A DNA stretch of 20,628 nt from Boseongicola sp. SB0675_bin_26 (GTDB lineage Bacteria; Pseudomonadota; Alphaproteobacteria; Rhodobacterales; Rhodobacteraceae): the NCBI GenBank assembly GCA_009843725.1, contig VYCX01000197.1, positions 1 to 20,628 of the forward strand, read 5' to 3'. Made by a program: the position numbers and the translations under genes. The notes beneath the pieces were generated by a model. That model was not told the origin of the DNA. It did not search any database and saw only the letters and a program-made list of their open reading frames with translations. Shown piece by piece: positions 1-8,147 of the stretch (positions are counted from its first letter, which is position 1; every line of letters begins with the position of its first letter).

Positions 1-461
1 GGCCTGCAGGGGTTCCGCCGCGTCTCGTTCCCCTTGCGCGCTTCCCGTCCCGGCGACGGCTCGTGGCGGAGCGTGCTTCCGGTGCGGATCGCCGTCGTCA
101 AGTGCGGCCGGATTCGTCGGATCGCGGCAGGAGGCTGCGTTGCGCCGGTCCCCCGCACGAATCCGTTGTCCTGGATTCTTGATTGTTCCGGTTTGCACCT
201 GATTGCTGCACCTGTGCGGCACTTGCGAGCGCACGTTCATCCGCAATTCGATGTCGGCGTTCACTGTCCGGCCTGCATTCTTCCTGCCACCTGCCCGTCT
301 CGCCTGCGCCACCGTTCCGGCGGCATTTGGGACAGGATCTGGCATCGGTCCGCCCGCATCGCAAGTCGATGGTCAACGGCCCACAATTCGGAACGAAGTC
401 AAATGAAATGGCTGTGGCGGGCCTTTGGAGGATCGGGGCAGGTGATGCATTTCACGAGGAA
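1..461. other. Gene-free left edge, 461 bp
   Basis: I see no supported gene here. Open frames on both strands give arginine-, serine- and proline-rich translations with no recognisable domain. The stretch lies downstream of the TetR gene stop, so it should hold that gene's transcript end, but no GC-rich stem followed by a T-run is visible. A single TTGACCA half-site occurs near 369-376 (read on the minus strand) without a matching second half, so I do not call an operator. Confidence 0.5.
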
Positions 462-1106
462 TCACGTGTCGGTTGGTCTCGCGCCGTCGGCCTTGAGCAG
501 CCCGTTCAGAACCACGTTGGCAATTTCGGAAGCGACATGTTCCGCAGTCACCGATTCCGAATCCTCCAGCTCCAGAAAGAACCGTACCTGCTTGCCCATG
601 ACAGCATAGTATTCGGTCATCGCCCAGATGTGGAACAGCAGCAAGACGGGATCGACGGGGCGTATACGCCCCTCGGCGACCCAGTTCTCGATCAGCGCGG
701 CCGAGCGCCGGACGTCTTCGCGCGACCGTATCCAGTGATCCTGCAACATTCCTGCGTCGCGCATGACCTCGTTCGCGAACAGCTTGACCTTGTCGGGATG
801 CTCGAGCGAAAACCGGACCTTGCGGACTATGTAGTCCCTCAGCACGGATTCCGGATCCTGGTTGACGGCGCTTCCGTCGAACAGGTCGGCCCAGATCCCG
901 ATGATCTGGTCGATGACGTCCTGGTACAGCTCCTCCTTGCCGCTGATGTGATAGTGAAGCTTGGTCTTGGTAAGTCCCGCGCGATCGGCGATGGCCTGCG
1001 TCGTCGTGCCGCGCAGGCCGTGCTCGGCGAATTCCGCAATTGCGGCTTCGCGGATCCTTTCATTCAGAGCCTCGCGCTTCCGGGCGAAATCAGTGCGTGA
1101 ATTCAT
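462..1106 (-). CDS. TetR-family regulator, RutR-like
   Basis: A 214-residue TetR repressor. The N-terminal helix-turn-helix spans about residues 15-62, with recognition helix TKTKLHYHI closely matching SKTNLLYYF of E. coli RutR. The C-terminal ligand domain also aligns to RutR: DYIVRKVRFSLEHP near residue 91, and NWVAEGRIRPVDP then IWAMTEYY near 141-167. Both IW tryptophans (Trp72, Trp161) are kept. E. coli RutR senses uracil and thymine, so a pyrimidine-like effector is plausible here but not shown. I chose the ATG at 1106 because it gives the normal family length; the frame stays open for 84 more codons upstream without recognisable sequence. No strong ribosome site is visible. It lies 445 bp after the last gene of the left operon, and the operon promoter carries a near-RutR operator at 10566-10581, which makes it the likely local regulator. 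Confidence 0.92.
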   Translation of the reverse strand: MNSRTDFARKREALNERIREAAIAEFAEHGLRGTTTQAIADRAGLTKTKLHYHISGKEELYQDVIDQIIGIWADLFDGSAVNQDPESVLRDYIVRKVRFSLEHPDKVKLFANEVMRDAGMLQDHWIRSREDVRRSAALIENWVAEGRIRPVDPVLLLFHIWAMTEYYAVMGKQVRFFLELEDSESVTAEHVASEIANVVLNGLLKADGARPTDT

Positions 1107-1551
1107 GTGCCGGCCCGGAATGTGTCTGCCGCGCAGGGCCCGACAGGATCGTCCTTGCCGGACACGGCAGTCGAAACGCCGCGGTCGGCCGAGATCGACG
1201 GCTGGCCTGGCCAAAATGGCGTCCGTGCATGACCAAGGCACGACGCTTCCCGCCGCTTGCCAGAGCAGCGACGCAAATCGCAGGCGGCGTCCTTCGAGCG
1301 GCAGACCAGCTTCATCGCCGCGGTGCTTCGTTCCGCCGTGCAAGGCGCGTGAAGCCAATTCGCTGCGGCCTCCGGCCTGGAAGCCGTGCCTGGGTTGCGT
1401 TCAATGAGCCGGTTGGACCCGCGTCGCAGGCCGGCGAAACCGTCGGCATTGGCGCGTGAATCATCGCTTGCAGCCATGGCGCCGAAGACGGTTGCAAGCC
1501 TGCCGCGCCCATTCCGGGTGCCGCGAGGCGCAAGTGGAGATCTGTTCAATG
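1107..1551. other. Gene-free spacer between oxidoreductase and TetR genes
   Basis: This 445 bp spacer contains no gene I can support. Frames on both strands remain open because of high GC, but none gives a domain or a credible ribosome site. It should contain the 3' end of the left operon and possibly a promoter for the TetR gene, although no good sigma70 pair is visible. The one clear structure is the inverted repeat at 1466-1499. Confidence 0.5.
1466..1499 (-). terminator. Possible weak 3' stem-loop after the left operon
   Basis: Perfect 7 bp arms, GCTTGCA at 1466-1472 and TGCAAGC at 1493-1499, enclose 20 bases. The structure begins about 53 bp past the NAD(P)H oxidoreductase stop. No T-run follows, so it would be a processing or stabilising stem rather than a classical intrinsic terminator. 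It may be chance. Confidence 0.2.
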
Positions 1552-2151
1552 TCATGCCGGAATGCGCTGCAAGGTTCTCTCTACGCGGGCGAGGAAGCCT
1601 GTCCGATCGTTTTCTGTCGAGTTGTTCATGTCATGGAGCTGGAGCCAGGTCACCCTGCAATTCGGCGAAAACAGCGGGCGCAGACCCCTTGTCCACAAGC
1701 TGCGGCCGGGATCGCGTATGAGTCGGAGCCACCACCAGGGTGATCCGGATGTCGTGATGCCGACAAAGAGCCTGACGTTGCCGAGCTTTCCTTTCGGGCG
1801 CTTCAGCCGGGCGTCGGCAACTTCAAACGCGACGCCAGGCAGCCACACCCTTTCGAGCCAGCCCTTCAGCATCGCGGGTGGCCCGTAGAACCAGGTCGGG
1901 TAGATCACCACAAGCCCCTCGGCCCATTGCAGGTCGTCGACGTGATCGGGGTGCTTGTCGATGATGGTCCGGGTGCGCGGCAGGTAGTCGGACCATTCCT
2001 GCTCGCTCAGGACCGGCTCGAATCCCTCGCGGTAGAGATCGTGCACGCGAACCTCATGGCCTGCCGCACGCAGGGTGCGGCAGGCGGTTTCGAACAGGGC
2101 GGCGCCAAAGCTCTCGCGACTCGGGTGACAGAATACCACTAGCAGCCGCAT
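1552..2151 (-). CDS. Flavodoxin-fold NAD(P)H oxidoreductase (NQO/MdaB-like)
   Basis: A 199-residue protein of the flavodoxin_2 / NAD(P)H dehydrogenase (quinone) family. These are cytosolic FMN or FAD enzymes that reduce quinones, flavins or related acceptors in two-electron steps. The phosphate-binding segment FCHPSRESF is at residues 7-15, after the first beta strand. The hallmark YPTWFYGPPAMLKGW is at 84-98 and is followed by RVWLPGVAFE. A GTG at 2163, directly after the binding-protein stop, would add four residues. I prefer ATG at 2151 because an AGGTG lies nine bases upstream of it. It is the last gene of the left operon and may recycle electrons or act on a quinonoid intermediate; the sequence does not show its true acceptor. 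Confidence 0.88.
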   Translation of the reverse strand: MRLLVVFCHPSRESFGAALFETACRTLRAAGHEVRVHDLYREGFEPVLSEQEWSDYLPRTRTIIDKHPDHVDDLQWAEGLVVIYPTWFYGPPAMLKGWLERVWLPGVAFEVADARLKRPKGKLGNVRLFVGITTSGSPWWWLRLIRDPGRSLWTRGLRPLFSPNCRVTWLQLHDMNNSTENDRTGFLARVERTLQRIPA

Positions 2152-2163
2152 GTCCCCGCGCAC

Positions 2164-3153
2164 CTACGGCTTGAGGTCCATTCCGACCATTTTGTTCACG
2201 AAGCGGTCGGTTGCGACCATTTCGACATCGACCGAACCGGCTTCGATGATTCCGGCCTCCACGGCAAGATCGTGAAAGGCCCTGACCCTCTGCAGGTCGA
2301 TCGCGCCGATTCCGGCCTCGAGCTGGTAGCCGCTGTCAATGATTCCGAGCGCCTTCATCTGCGCGACCTCGGCGGCGAGCTTTTCGGGCGTCTGGTCCGG
2401 ATTGGCCTCCATGATCGCCGCGTTGCCAGCGGAATTGTCGCCATAGAGGTAGTTGTACCAACCGATGGTCGACGCATCTATGAAGCGCTGCACGAGGTCG
2501 GGGTTGCCTTCGACCAGCTCTACCCTGGTTTCGACGGTGGTCGAATAGGTGCTCCAGCCATGGTCGGCCAGCACAAAGGTCTCCACCTCGGCCCCCGCGC
2601 TTGCCGCGTAAAGCGGCTCCGCCGTCGCGTAGCCCTGCTGCACCATCTTCTCGTCACTCAGGAATTCGGCGAGGTTGTAGCCGTATGGACGAAGGCTCTC
2701 GTCCCTGAAGCCGTGCTCGGCCGTCATCCACTGCCAGAAGCTGAACTGCCCGTCTTTCGAGATCAGGATCTTCGGCGCGTTGACCAGGTCGTCCCAGCCG
2801 CCATACTGGCCCTTGTGGGCGATCAGGACCTGCGGATCCTTTTCGAAATAGGACGCCACGACGATCGTGGGAATTTCGTTGCGGACGTTGTCGATCGAGA
2901 GCAGCAGGTTGCCGGTCATCAGGAAATCGATCTTGCCTGCGGCCAGCAGCGGGCGGTTGTTCATCTGGGGACCGCCCATCTGGATCTCCACGTCCAGGCC
3001 GTGCTTCTCGTAGGTTCCATCGGCGAGCGCCTGGTAGAAGCCGCCGTGACCGCCCTGGGCAAGCCAGTTGGTGGCGAAGACGACCTTGTCGGCGGCCGTG
3101 GCGCCGCCCGCAATCAGCGTTGCCGCCAGCATGGCGAACATTCTTTTCATCAT
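2164..3153 (-). CDS. ABC transporter substrate-binding protein, NMT1/THI5 (ThiY-like)
   Basis: A 329-residue periplasmic binding protein. Residues 1-20 form a Sec signal peptide (MMKRMF, a hydrophobic stretch, then ATA before ADK). The mature chain starts in the manner typical of THI5/NMT1 proteins: FATNWLAQGGHGGFYQALA, then GLDVEI with GGPQMN, and later FWQWM and EPLYAAS. Relatives bind pyrimidine precursors of thiamine, riboflavin or other nitrogen heterocycles; the ligand here is unknown. The start is set by AGGAG nine bases before ATG 3153; the frame continues seven codons further upstream without a better site. It sits 32 bp after the FAD oxidase gene, apart from its probable partners, the ATPase and permease four genes upstream in the same operon. 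Confidence 0.92.
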   Translation of the reverse strand: MMKRMFAMLAATLIAGGATAADKVVFATNWLAQGGHGGFYQALADGTYEKHGLDVEIQMGGPQMNNRPLLAAGKIDFLMTGNLLLSIDNVRNEIPTIVVASYFEKDPQVLIAHKGQYGGWDDLVNAPKILISKDGQFSFWQWMTAEHGFRDESLRPYGYNLAEFLSDEKMVQQGYATAEPLYAASAGAEVETFVLADHGWSTYSTTVETRVELVEGNPDLVQRFIDASTIGWYNYLYGDNSAGNAAIMEANPDQTPEKLAAEVAQMKALGIIDSGYQLEAGIGAIDLQRVRAFHDLAVEAGIIEAGSVDVEMVATDRFVNKMVGMDLKP

Positions 3154-3185
3154 GGTTCCATTCTCCTCTTGCATGAGAGTTCGGG

Positions 3186-4553
3186 TTACGCCCTTTCCAT
3201 TTCGGGCAGCCAGCCCCGGGTTTTTCCCGGGTTCATCAAGCCGTGGGGATCGGCTTCCTTCTTGAATTCGATCTGCACCGTGTCGATCTCCTTCATGCCC
3301 CCGTCTTCAATCGTGATCGCGTGCGGATCGAAAATCGTGCAGCCGTCGATCTCCTCAATTTCGTGAATGATCTCGTACATGCGCTCCCGGCCACGCCACC
3401 TCACGAGCGGCAACGCGAAGACCTGGACCGTGCCGTCCATGCGCGCCATCTCGTGATGGAAATGGACTTCGTCGCCATAGCGCTCCTTCTGGCGCACAAC
3501 GAGATCAGGATCGAACGGGCGCGGATAGGCCACCTGCAGATAGGACCAGATGCCCGGTTCGAGCTTCAGCGCCTGCAGCGTGGTGTGGTTCCAGCCGCAT
3601 TCCCAGGCCGGAGGCAGGTTGGCGGCCTCCACCTCGTGGAGGGGCATTTCAAGGCTGACCGTTCCGCGGAGGCTTTCCACGCAGGCACGGAATTCCGGCA
3701 TCGCGTCCGGGGCCATCATCGAAAAGACTGCATCCCTTCCGGCGGGAAAATGGCCTGCGAGGCGGCGATAGAAGCGGGCGAATCCGCGTTCCACGACCGT
3801 CAGGAGATAGGCGTCGAGACCTGCGTCCTGTGCCTGCACGGCGAAGTCGAGTGCCGTGCGATAGCCGCCGAAGAGCGCGATCGCATGAATCCAGTCGGTG
3901 GCCGGCGCAAGCGCATAGTCCATCTCGGTGATGATGCCGTTCGTGCCGTAGGCATGCTGGGCCTTCAGGATGTCCTTGCCGCGGAGCTCGATGATTCTGG
4001 GATTCTCCTCGACGGTGACGATGCGCAGGTAGGTGATGTTTCCTCCGTCGCGCAGCATGCCATGGCGCAGCGAGCCGATGCCTCCCGAGCCGCCGGCCAC
4101 GAATCCCCCCATCGTGGCGATCCGCTTGGTCGAGGGAAACATGGTCAGCATCTGCCCGGTTCGGGCCACTTCGTCCTCCACCTTCCCGATGCGGGCGCCG
4201 GCTCCGCAGATCACGCGCCCGTCGGAGATCTCGCGTATGGCCGACAGGCCGGTGATCTCCAGAATCACGCCGCCGTCGATAGGAACGCACTGCCCGTAGT
4301 TGCCGGTGCCGCCGCCCCTGACGGTCAACGGAATTCGGTGCCGCGCCACCGATTCGGCTATGGTCCTGACCTCCTCTTCGGTTCGCGGACGCACCAGCAA
4401 CTGGCCCTGGCAGCGATCGAGCCGCTCCTTCAGGATCGGCGAGTACCAGTAGTAGTCACGTGATTTCGTCTGCAGCAGCCCCGGGTCGTCATGGCAGGGG
4501 ATGCTTCCGATGTCCTTTCGGAATGCCGCCAGCTGCTGAGCCGTTGCTTTCAT
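3186..4553 (-). CDS. FAD-linked oxidase, VAO/PCMH (GlcD-like) family
   Basis: A 455-residue flavoprotein with an FAD_binding_4 (PCMH) fold over about residues 48-225. The diphosphate loop is VRGGGTGNYGQ at 78-88. The second FAD-contact region is MGGFVAGGSGGIGS at 148-161, followed by MLRDGGNITYLRIVT. The end, DPHGLMNPGK, is the usual C-terminus of GlcD/VAO-type enzymes. Members oxidise 2-hydroxy acids, aldoses, phenols or amines; the substrate cannot be read here. Its ATG overlaps the stop of the CodA-like gene as ATGA (4550-4553), and AGGG lies about eight bases upstream. In this operon it could turn a ring-opened hydroxy acid into the 2-oxo acid used by the AceE-like enzyme, which is inference from gene order only. 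Confidence 0.9.
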   Translation of the reverse strand: MKATAQQLAAFRKDIGSIPCHDDPGLLQTKSRDYYWYSPILKERLDRCQGQLLVRPRTEEEVRTIAESVARHRIPLTVRGGGTGNYGQCVPIDGGVILEITGLSAIREISDGRVICGAGARIGKVEDEVARTGQMLTMFPSTKRIATMGGFVAGGSGGIGSLRHGMLRDGGNITYLRIVTVEENPRIIELRGKDILKAQHAYGTNGIITEMDYALAPATDWIHAIALFGGYRTALDFAVQAQDAGLDAYLLTVVERGFARFYRRLAGHFPAGRDAVFSMMAPDAMPEFRACVESLRGTVSLEMPLHEVEAANLPPAWECGWNHTTLQALKLEPGIWSYLQVAYPRPFDPDLVVRQKERYGDEVHFHHEMARMDGTVQVFALPLVRWRGRERMYEIIHEIEEIDGCTIFDPHAITIEDGGMKEIDTVQIEFKKEADPHGLMNPGKTRGWLPEMERA

Positions 4554-5722
4554 GCTGCCGCCCTGGCGTCTTGCCCGATCTCGCCAGTCCGCACGACCAG
4601 CCGGCGGGCACGCGGGCTGCGCAGCGCCTCGTTCCAGTCGTGTCCTTCAATCAGCAGGAAATCTGCCGGGGCGCCGACCGCGAGCGGCGGCCGGTCCAGC
4701 CCCAGCGCCTCGCCGGGTCCCGTGGTTATCGCATCCAGCCATTCCGCCGGATCGAACTGCGCCGACACCGACGCCAGCCGCAGCACCTCGATCGTGTCGT
4801 AGCTGCCAAAAGGATAGAACGGGTCGGCGACGTTGTCCGACCCGAACAGGACGGAAACCCCGGCGGCGCGCATCTCGTGCACGGGTGCAAGTCCGCGCAG
4901 CCTCGGGGTCCGGTTGCGGGAGCTGTCCTGCAGCCAGAGATTGACGGTCGGCAGAACCGCCAGCGCGACACCGGCTTCCGCGGCTGCGGCTGCCGTGCGT
5001 GCGACCTCCCGTTCGGGCCGGATCGACAGCGAGCAGGCATGGCTGCAAAGGACCCGCCCCGCAAGGCGGTGCCCTGCGGTCAGGGCCACGATGCGGTCAA
5101 AGGCGTCCGCCTCCGACTCCAGCCCTTCATCGACGTGAAAGTCGAGACGCAGGCCATGTCTTGAGGCCAGCGCGAACACCCGTTCCAGCCACTCGTCGAT
5201 CCTGGAATTGCGATAGACGAAGCAGCCCAGGACCTCGCCGTCGTCGGCAACGCGTTTGGCGATGCCCGGCCCGTGATCCGGATCGCCCAAGAGATCGAGC
5301 GGTGTCAGCGAGGCCCGCTGCACGCGAACGCGGCTTCGCCAGTCCCGGGCCATCTCGCCGAGCACGTGCCATGCCAGCGGCGCCTTCGGCTCGGGCCAGT
5401 CCACGTGGCTGCGAAGCGCGCATATTCCGTTGTCGCTGGCTTCCTGCAGCGCCCGGCCCATGCGGGAGCGCAGATCCTCTTCGCTCCAGTTCGCGAGATC
5501 CGTTTCCATTGCGTCAATTGCGCCAAAGAGGCCGGGCCTCGCTGACCTGCAGCGCCCGGCGGTGAAGGTCTTGTCGAGGTGCACATGCGGGTCCACGGGC
5601 AGCGGGATGGCCACGTGGCGCGCCGGTTCCTGTCGCGGCTCGATCGTGGCGATGCGGCCCTGCCGCAGGCCGAGCGCAACCGTCCGGCCGTTCAGGAGAA
5701 CATGGCTGAACTCAGTGTTCAC
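4550..5722 (-). CDS. CodA-like metal-dependent amidohydrolase (cytosine deaminase family)
   Basis: A 390-residue amidohydrolase related to CodA and AtzC. The metal and catalytic residues are present: DPHVHLDKT with His46 and His48, DFHVDE with His196 and Glu199, CSHACS with His228, and FGSDNVADPFYPFGS with Asp296. The part that differs is substrate recognition. E. coli CodA has Gln156 in VAFPQ, which reads cytosine; the aligned stretch here is RASLTPLDLL with no such Gln, and the CodA second aspartate after the catalytic one is Asn297. It is therefore probably a hydrolase of another ring amidine or amide. The start is GTG 5722, overlapping the end of the permease gene; no suitable ATG is close. 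It is translationally coupled to the FAD oxidase downstream. Confidence 0.9.
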   Translation of the reverse strand: MNTEFSHVLLNGRTVALGLRQGRIATIEPRQEPARHVAIPLPVDPHVHLDKTFTAGRCRSARPGLFGAIDAMETDLANWSEEDLRSRMGRALQEASDNGICALRSHVDWPEPKAPLAWHVLGEMARDWRSRVRVQRASLTPLDLLGDPDHGPGIAKRVADDGEVLGCFVYRNSRIDEWLERVFALASRHGLRLDFHVDEGLESEADAFDRIVALTAGHRLAGRVLCSHACSLSIRPEREVARTAAAAAEAGVALAVLPTVNLWLQDSSRNRTPRLRGLAPVHEMRAAGVSVLFGSDNVADPFYPFGSYDTIEVLRLASVSAQFDPAEWLDAITTGPGEALGLDRPPLAVGAPADFLLIEGHDWNEALRSPRARRLVVRTGEIGQDARAAA

Positions 5723-6584
5723 CGCGGATCTCGCTTTCGTGCCAGTGACCCAGAACCCGGTGCGAGGCCCAGCTGGTCAGGATGAAGATCACGATGCCCA
5801 GCAGGGACACCAGGAACAGCGCGGCGAACATCCGGGGGATTTCGCTCCGAAACGAGCTCTCGATGATCCGGCTGGCGAGCCCGGTGTGCTGGCCTGCCGT
5901 CCCGGCGACGAATTCCGCCACCACCGCGCCGATCAGCGCCAGTCCGCCGGCGACGCGAAGCGCGGCCATGAAGTAGGGCAGGGCGGACGGGGCCAGGAGG
6001 TAGCGCAGCCTCTGCCACGGCGTTGCCCTGTACATCGTGAAAAGGTCGCGCAGGTTGTGATCGGCGGACCGAAGGCCGACCACCGTGTTCGTCAGGATCG
6101 GAAAGAACGCGACGATCCAGGCACAAATCAGGAGCGCGGCAAATGTGCTGTCCACGTAGATGAGAATGAGCGGCGCGATCGCCACAACCGGCGTGACCTG
6201 AAGGATCACGGCAAACGGGAAGAGGCTCAGTTCCACCGGTCGCGACAGGGCGAACAGCGCGCCCAGCAGAACGCCGCCGACGATCGCAAGCGCGAGCGAG
6301 AGAAAGGTAAGCTTCACCGTGAACCACGATGACGCCATGAGCGAAGGGAAATCCCTCACCAGGGTCTCGGCAATCAGGCTCGGGGCCGGAATCAGGTATT
6401 TGGGAATCTCGTGATACCGGACCAGGAATTCCCAGAGGCAGACCGCAACGGTCAGCAGCACGATTGGCATGACCCAGCTCAGGATCCGTTCGCGCCTCGC
6501 GCGGCGCAGATGCCCGACGTTGATGGGGGCGCCGGCGCCGTCGTGCATTCTTGGAGCCTGGTCAGTGGTCGATTTCGTCGACAT
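5712..6584 (-). CDS. ABC transporter permease, SsuC/ThiX type
   Basis: A 290-residue inner-membrane permease of the BPD_transp_1 superfamily. After a polar N-terminus of about 33 residues there is a membrane segment near 34-54, then hydrophobic helices near 90-113, 121-143, 147-170, 207-227 and 251-272. The cytoplasmic EAA-type loop that docks the ATPase is at about 183-203 (YRATPWQRLRYLLAPSALP). The start at 6584 lies inside the end of the ATPase gene, a 23 bp overlap, with AAAGG eight to nine bases upstream. It overlaps the CodA-like gene by 11 bp. With the ATPase before it and the ThiY-like protein downstream it makes one complete importer. Confidence 0.93.
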   Translation of the reverse strand: MSTKSTTDQAPRMHDGAGAPINVGHLRRARRERILSWVMPIVLLTVAVCLWEFLVRYHEIPKYLIPAPSLIAETLVRDFPSLMASSWFTVKLTFLSLALAIVGGVLLGALFALSRPVELSLFPFAVILQVTPVVAIAPLILIYVDSTFAALLICAWIVAFFPILTNTVVGLRSADHNLRDLFTMYRATPWQRLRYLLAPSALPYFMAALRVAGGLALIGAVVAEFVAGTAGQHTGLASRIIESSFRSEIPRMFAALFLVSLLGIVIFILTSWASHRVLGHWHESEIRGEH

Positions 6585-7335
6585 GAAGCGTGCCTTTCAG
6601 GGTTTCCGATATTCGCCGGGCCTCGGCCGTGAACTCTGGCGACGTGCGGTAGTCTTCGCCGCGCGGCCAGGGGGCATCCAGGCGCATGTCCGCCGCCAGC
6701 CGCCCGGGTCGCGCGGCCATGACGATGACGCGGGTGGAGAGATAGACGCTCTCGAAGACCGAGTGCGTGACGAAGACCACGGTCAGGCCATGGAAGTCCG
6801 CCAGCTGGATCAGGTCGTTGTTGAGCTTGGAGCGGGTCATCTCGTCGAGCGCGGCAAAGGGCTCGTCCATCAGGAGGATTCGTGGCCGGGTGACCAAGGC
6901 GCGGGCGATCGACACCCGCATCTTCATGCCCCCCGACAACTGGCGCGGGTAGGAACGCGCAAAGCGCGAAAGGCCGACCTCCTTCAACGCGTCGCGCACC
7001 CGGGACTCGCCGTCGCCGCGCCTGACGCCGGCAAGCTGGAGCGGCAGGTAGACATTGTCGAAGACGGATGCCCAGGGCATCAGCGTGGGCTCCTGGAACA
7101 CGAAGCCGAGATCGTGCTCGGCATCGCCTTTCGGCGGCGTGATCCTGATCTCTCCGGCCGTCAGCGGCAGGAAACCGGCGACCATTTTCAATGCGGTGGA
7201 CTTTCCGCAGCCGGACGGACCGAGCAGGGTGACGAATTCGCCCTCGCGGATGCTCATGCTCATGTCGTCGACAGCCAGCACGTCTCCGAATTCCTTGGAC
7301 ACGCGGTCCATCGTGATGATCGGATCGCCGCTCAT
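6562..7335 (-). CDS. ABC transporter ATP-binding protein, SsuB/TauB/NrtD type
   Basis: A 257-residue nucleotide-binding subunit with all motifs intact: Walker A GPSGCGKST at 39-47, Q-loop FVFQEPTLMPW at 78-88, signature LSGGMKMR at 133-140, Walker B ILLMDEP at 153-159, D-loop AALD, and switch His191. The MPW after the Q-loop is typical of the nitrate/sulfonate/taurine/pyrimidine importers. It powers the adjacent permease. Its ATG overlaps the creatininase-family stop as ATGA at 7332-7335. Substrate specificity lies in the binding protein at 2164-3153. Confidence 0.95.
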   Translation of the reverse strand: MSGDPIITMDRVSKEFGDVLAVDDMSMSIREGEFVTLLGPSGCGKSTALKMVAGFLPLTAGEIRITPPKGDAEHDLGFVFQEPTLMPWASVFDNVYLPLQLAGVRRGDGESRVRDALKEVGLSRFARSYPRQLSGGMKMRVSIARALVTRPRILLMDEPFAALDEMTRSKLNNDLIQLADFHGLTVVFVTHSVFESVYLSTRVIVMAARPGRLAADMRLDAPWPRGEDYRTSPEFTAEARRISETLKGTLHVDEIDH

Positions 7336-8147
7336 GCGAAGGCGTCCGGGTCTGCGACGGTGTCGAGAATCGACAGCGGCGTGCGGTGAACCTCCCCCAG
7401 CAGCGAAACCAGCTCCCGTGCTGCGTGGTCAATCACCGCGCGGCCTTTCTCCGCCGTGGCCGCCGCCGCGTTGCCGCAGGCGCCGGCAGCATTCATGTCC
7501 TGCGCCATCCAGCCGAGCTTCCCGGCAGGCGAAAGGCCGACATGGCTGCAGGCTTGATCGATGTCGGCTATGGCGGGCCGGAAATCGCGCGCATGCTCCA
7601 TCCGGACGAGCTCGCCATGCAGGGCAAGCATCACGCTCGTTTCCATGTCGCCTGCGTGAATGTCGAAGCGCCGCTCGTCTTCGGGAAACAGCCCGTCTGG
7701 CACGCCTTGCGCGAACCAGCTCGCGGCAAGGGTCAGCATTCGGTGCCTGACGCGAAGGTCGCGCGCCACGATGTCCATCGGCGCGACCTGGCCGCCATGG
7801 GAGTTCAGGATCACCAGCTTCCTCACGCCGGCAGCGGCGACGGAGCCGCCGATCTCCATCAACAGGGAGATGAATGTCTGCGCGGAAAGCGTCAGCGTGC
7901 CGGCCCATGCGCCGTGCTCGTTGGACTTGCCCACGGGCATGGTCGGGAGGAAGAGGGCCGGCACGTCGTCGGGGATCTGCGGCACGGCGGCCGCAATGAT
8001 CCCGTCAAGTATCGCCCGGTCAACGGAAAGCGGCAGATGCGGCCCGTGCTGCTCGGTCGCGCCGATCGGGAGCACGGCCACGACGCTCTCGCGCTCGAGC
8101 GCGGCGAAGTCGCGTGCCGTGAAGTCGGCCCAGGACCGGTGCATCAT
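7332..8147 (-). CDS. Creatininase-family amidohydrolase
   Basis: A 271-residue enzyme of the creatininase (PF02633) family, metal-dependent hydrolases that open cyclic amides or cleave formamides; known members include creatinine amidohydrolase, ArfB and MftE. Visible ligands follow the family: PIGATEQHGPHLPL with Glu32 and His34, then Asp43, NSHGGQ with His117, and DIHAGDMETS with Glu169. The asparagine usually ending NSHGGN is Gln120 here. Two ATGs in tandem start the gene; the first (8147) overlaps the AceE-like stop as ATGA. The frame stays open for 348 codons further upstream, but that part is antisense-like arginine-rich shadow of the AceE-like gene and is not coding. The position beside a CodA-like hydrolase suggests two hydrolytic steps on one ring, not necessarily creatinine. 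Confidence 0.93.
   Translation of the reverse strand: MMHRSWADFTARDFAALERESVVAVLPIGATEQHGPHLPLSVDRAILDGIIAAAVPQIPDDVPALFLPTMPVGKSNEHGAWAGTLTLSAQTFISLLMEIGGSVAAAGVRKLVILNSHGGQVAPMDIVARDLRVRHRMLTLAASWFAQGVPDGLFPEDERRFDIHAGDMETSVMLALHGELVRMEHARDFRPAIADIDQACSHVGLSPAGKLGWMAQDMNAAGACGNAAAATAEKGRAVIDHAARELVSLLGEVHRTPLSILDTVADPDAFA

Noticed and set aside
98..376. 92-codon minus-strand open frame after the TetR gene
   Set aside because: No ribosome site, no domain, and composition like the shadow frames around it.
369..384. Second RutR-like site near the left edge
   Set aside because: Only one half (TTGACCA on the minus strand) is present. The other half does not match, and no promoter is next to it.
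3215..3231. CCCGGG-TTTTT-CCCGGG stem near the end of the FAD-linked oxidase gene
   Set aside because: It lies inside the conserved NPGKTRG codons, has no T-run after the stem on the coding strand, and is explained by codon use.
3243..4463. 406-codon plus-strand open frame
   Set aside because: It is antisense to the FAD-linked oxidase, whose cofactor loops are intact. High GC keeps the opposite strand open.
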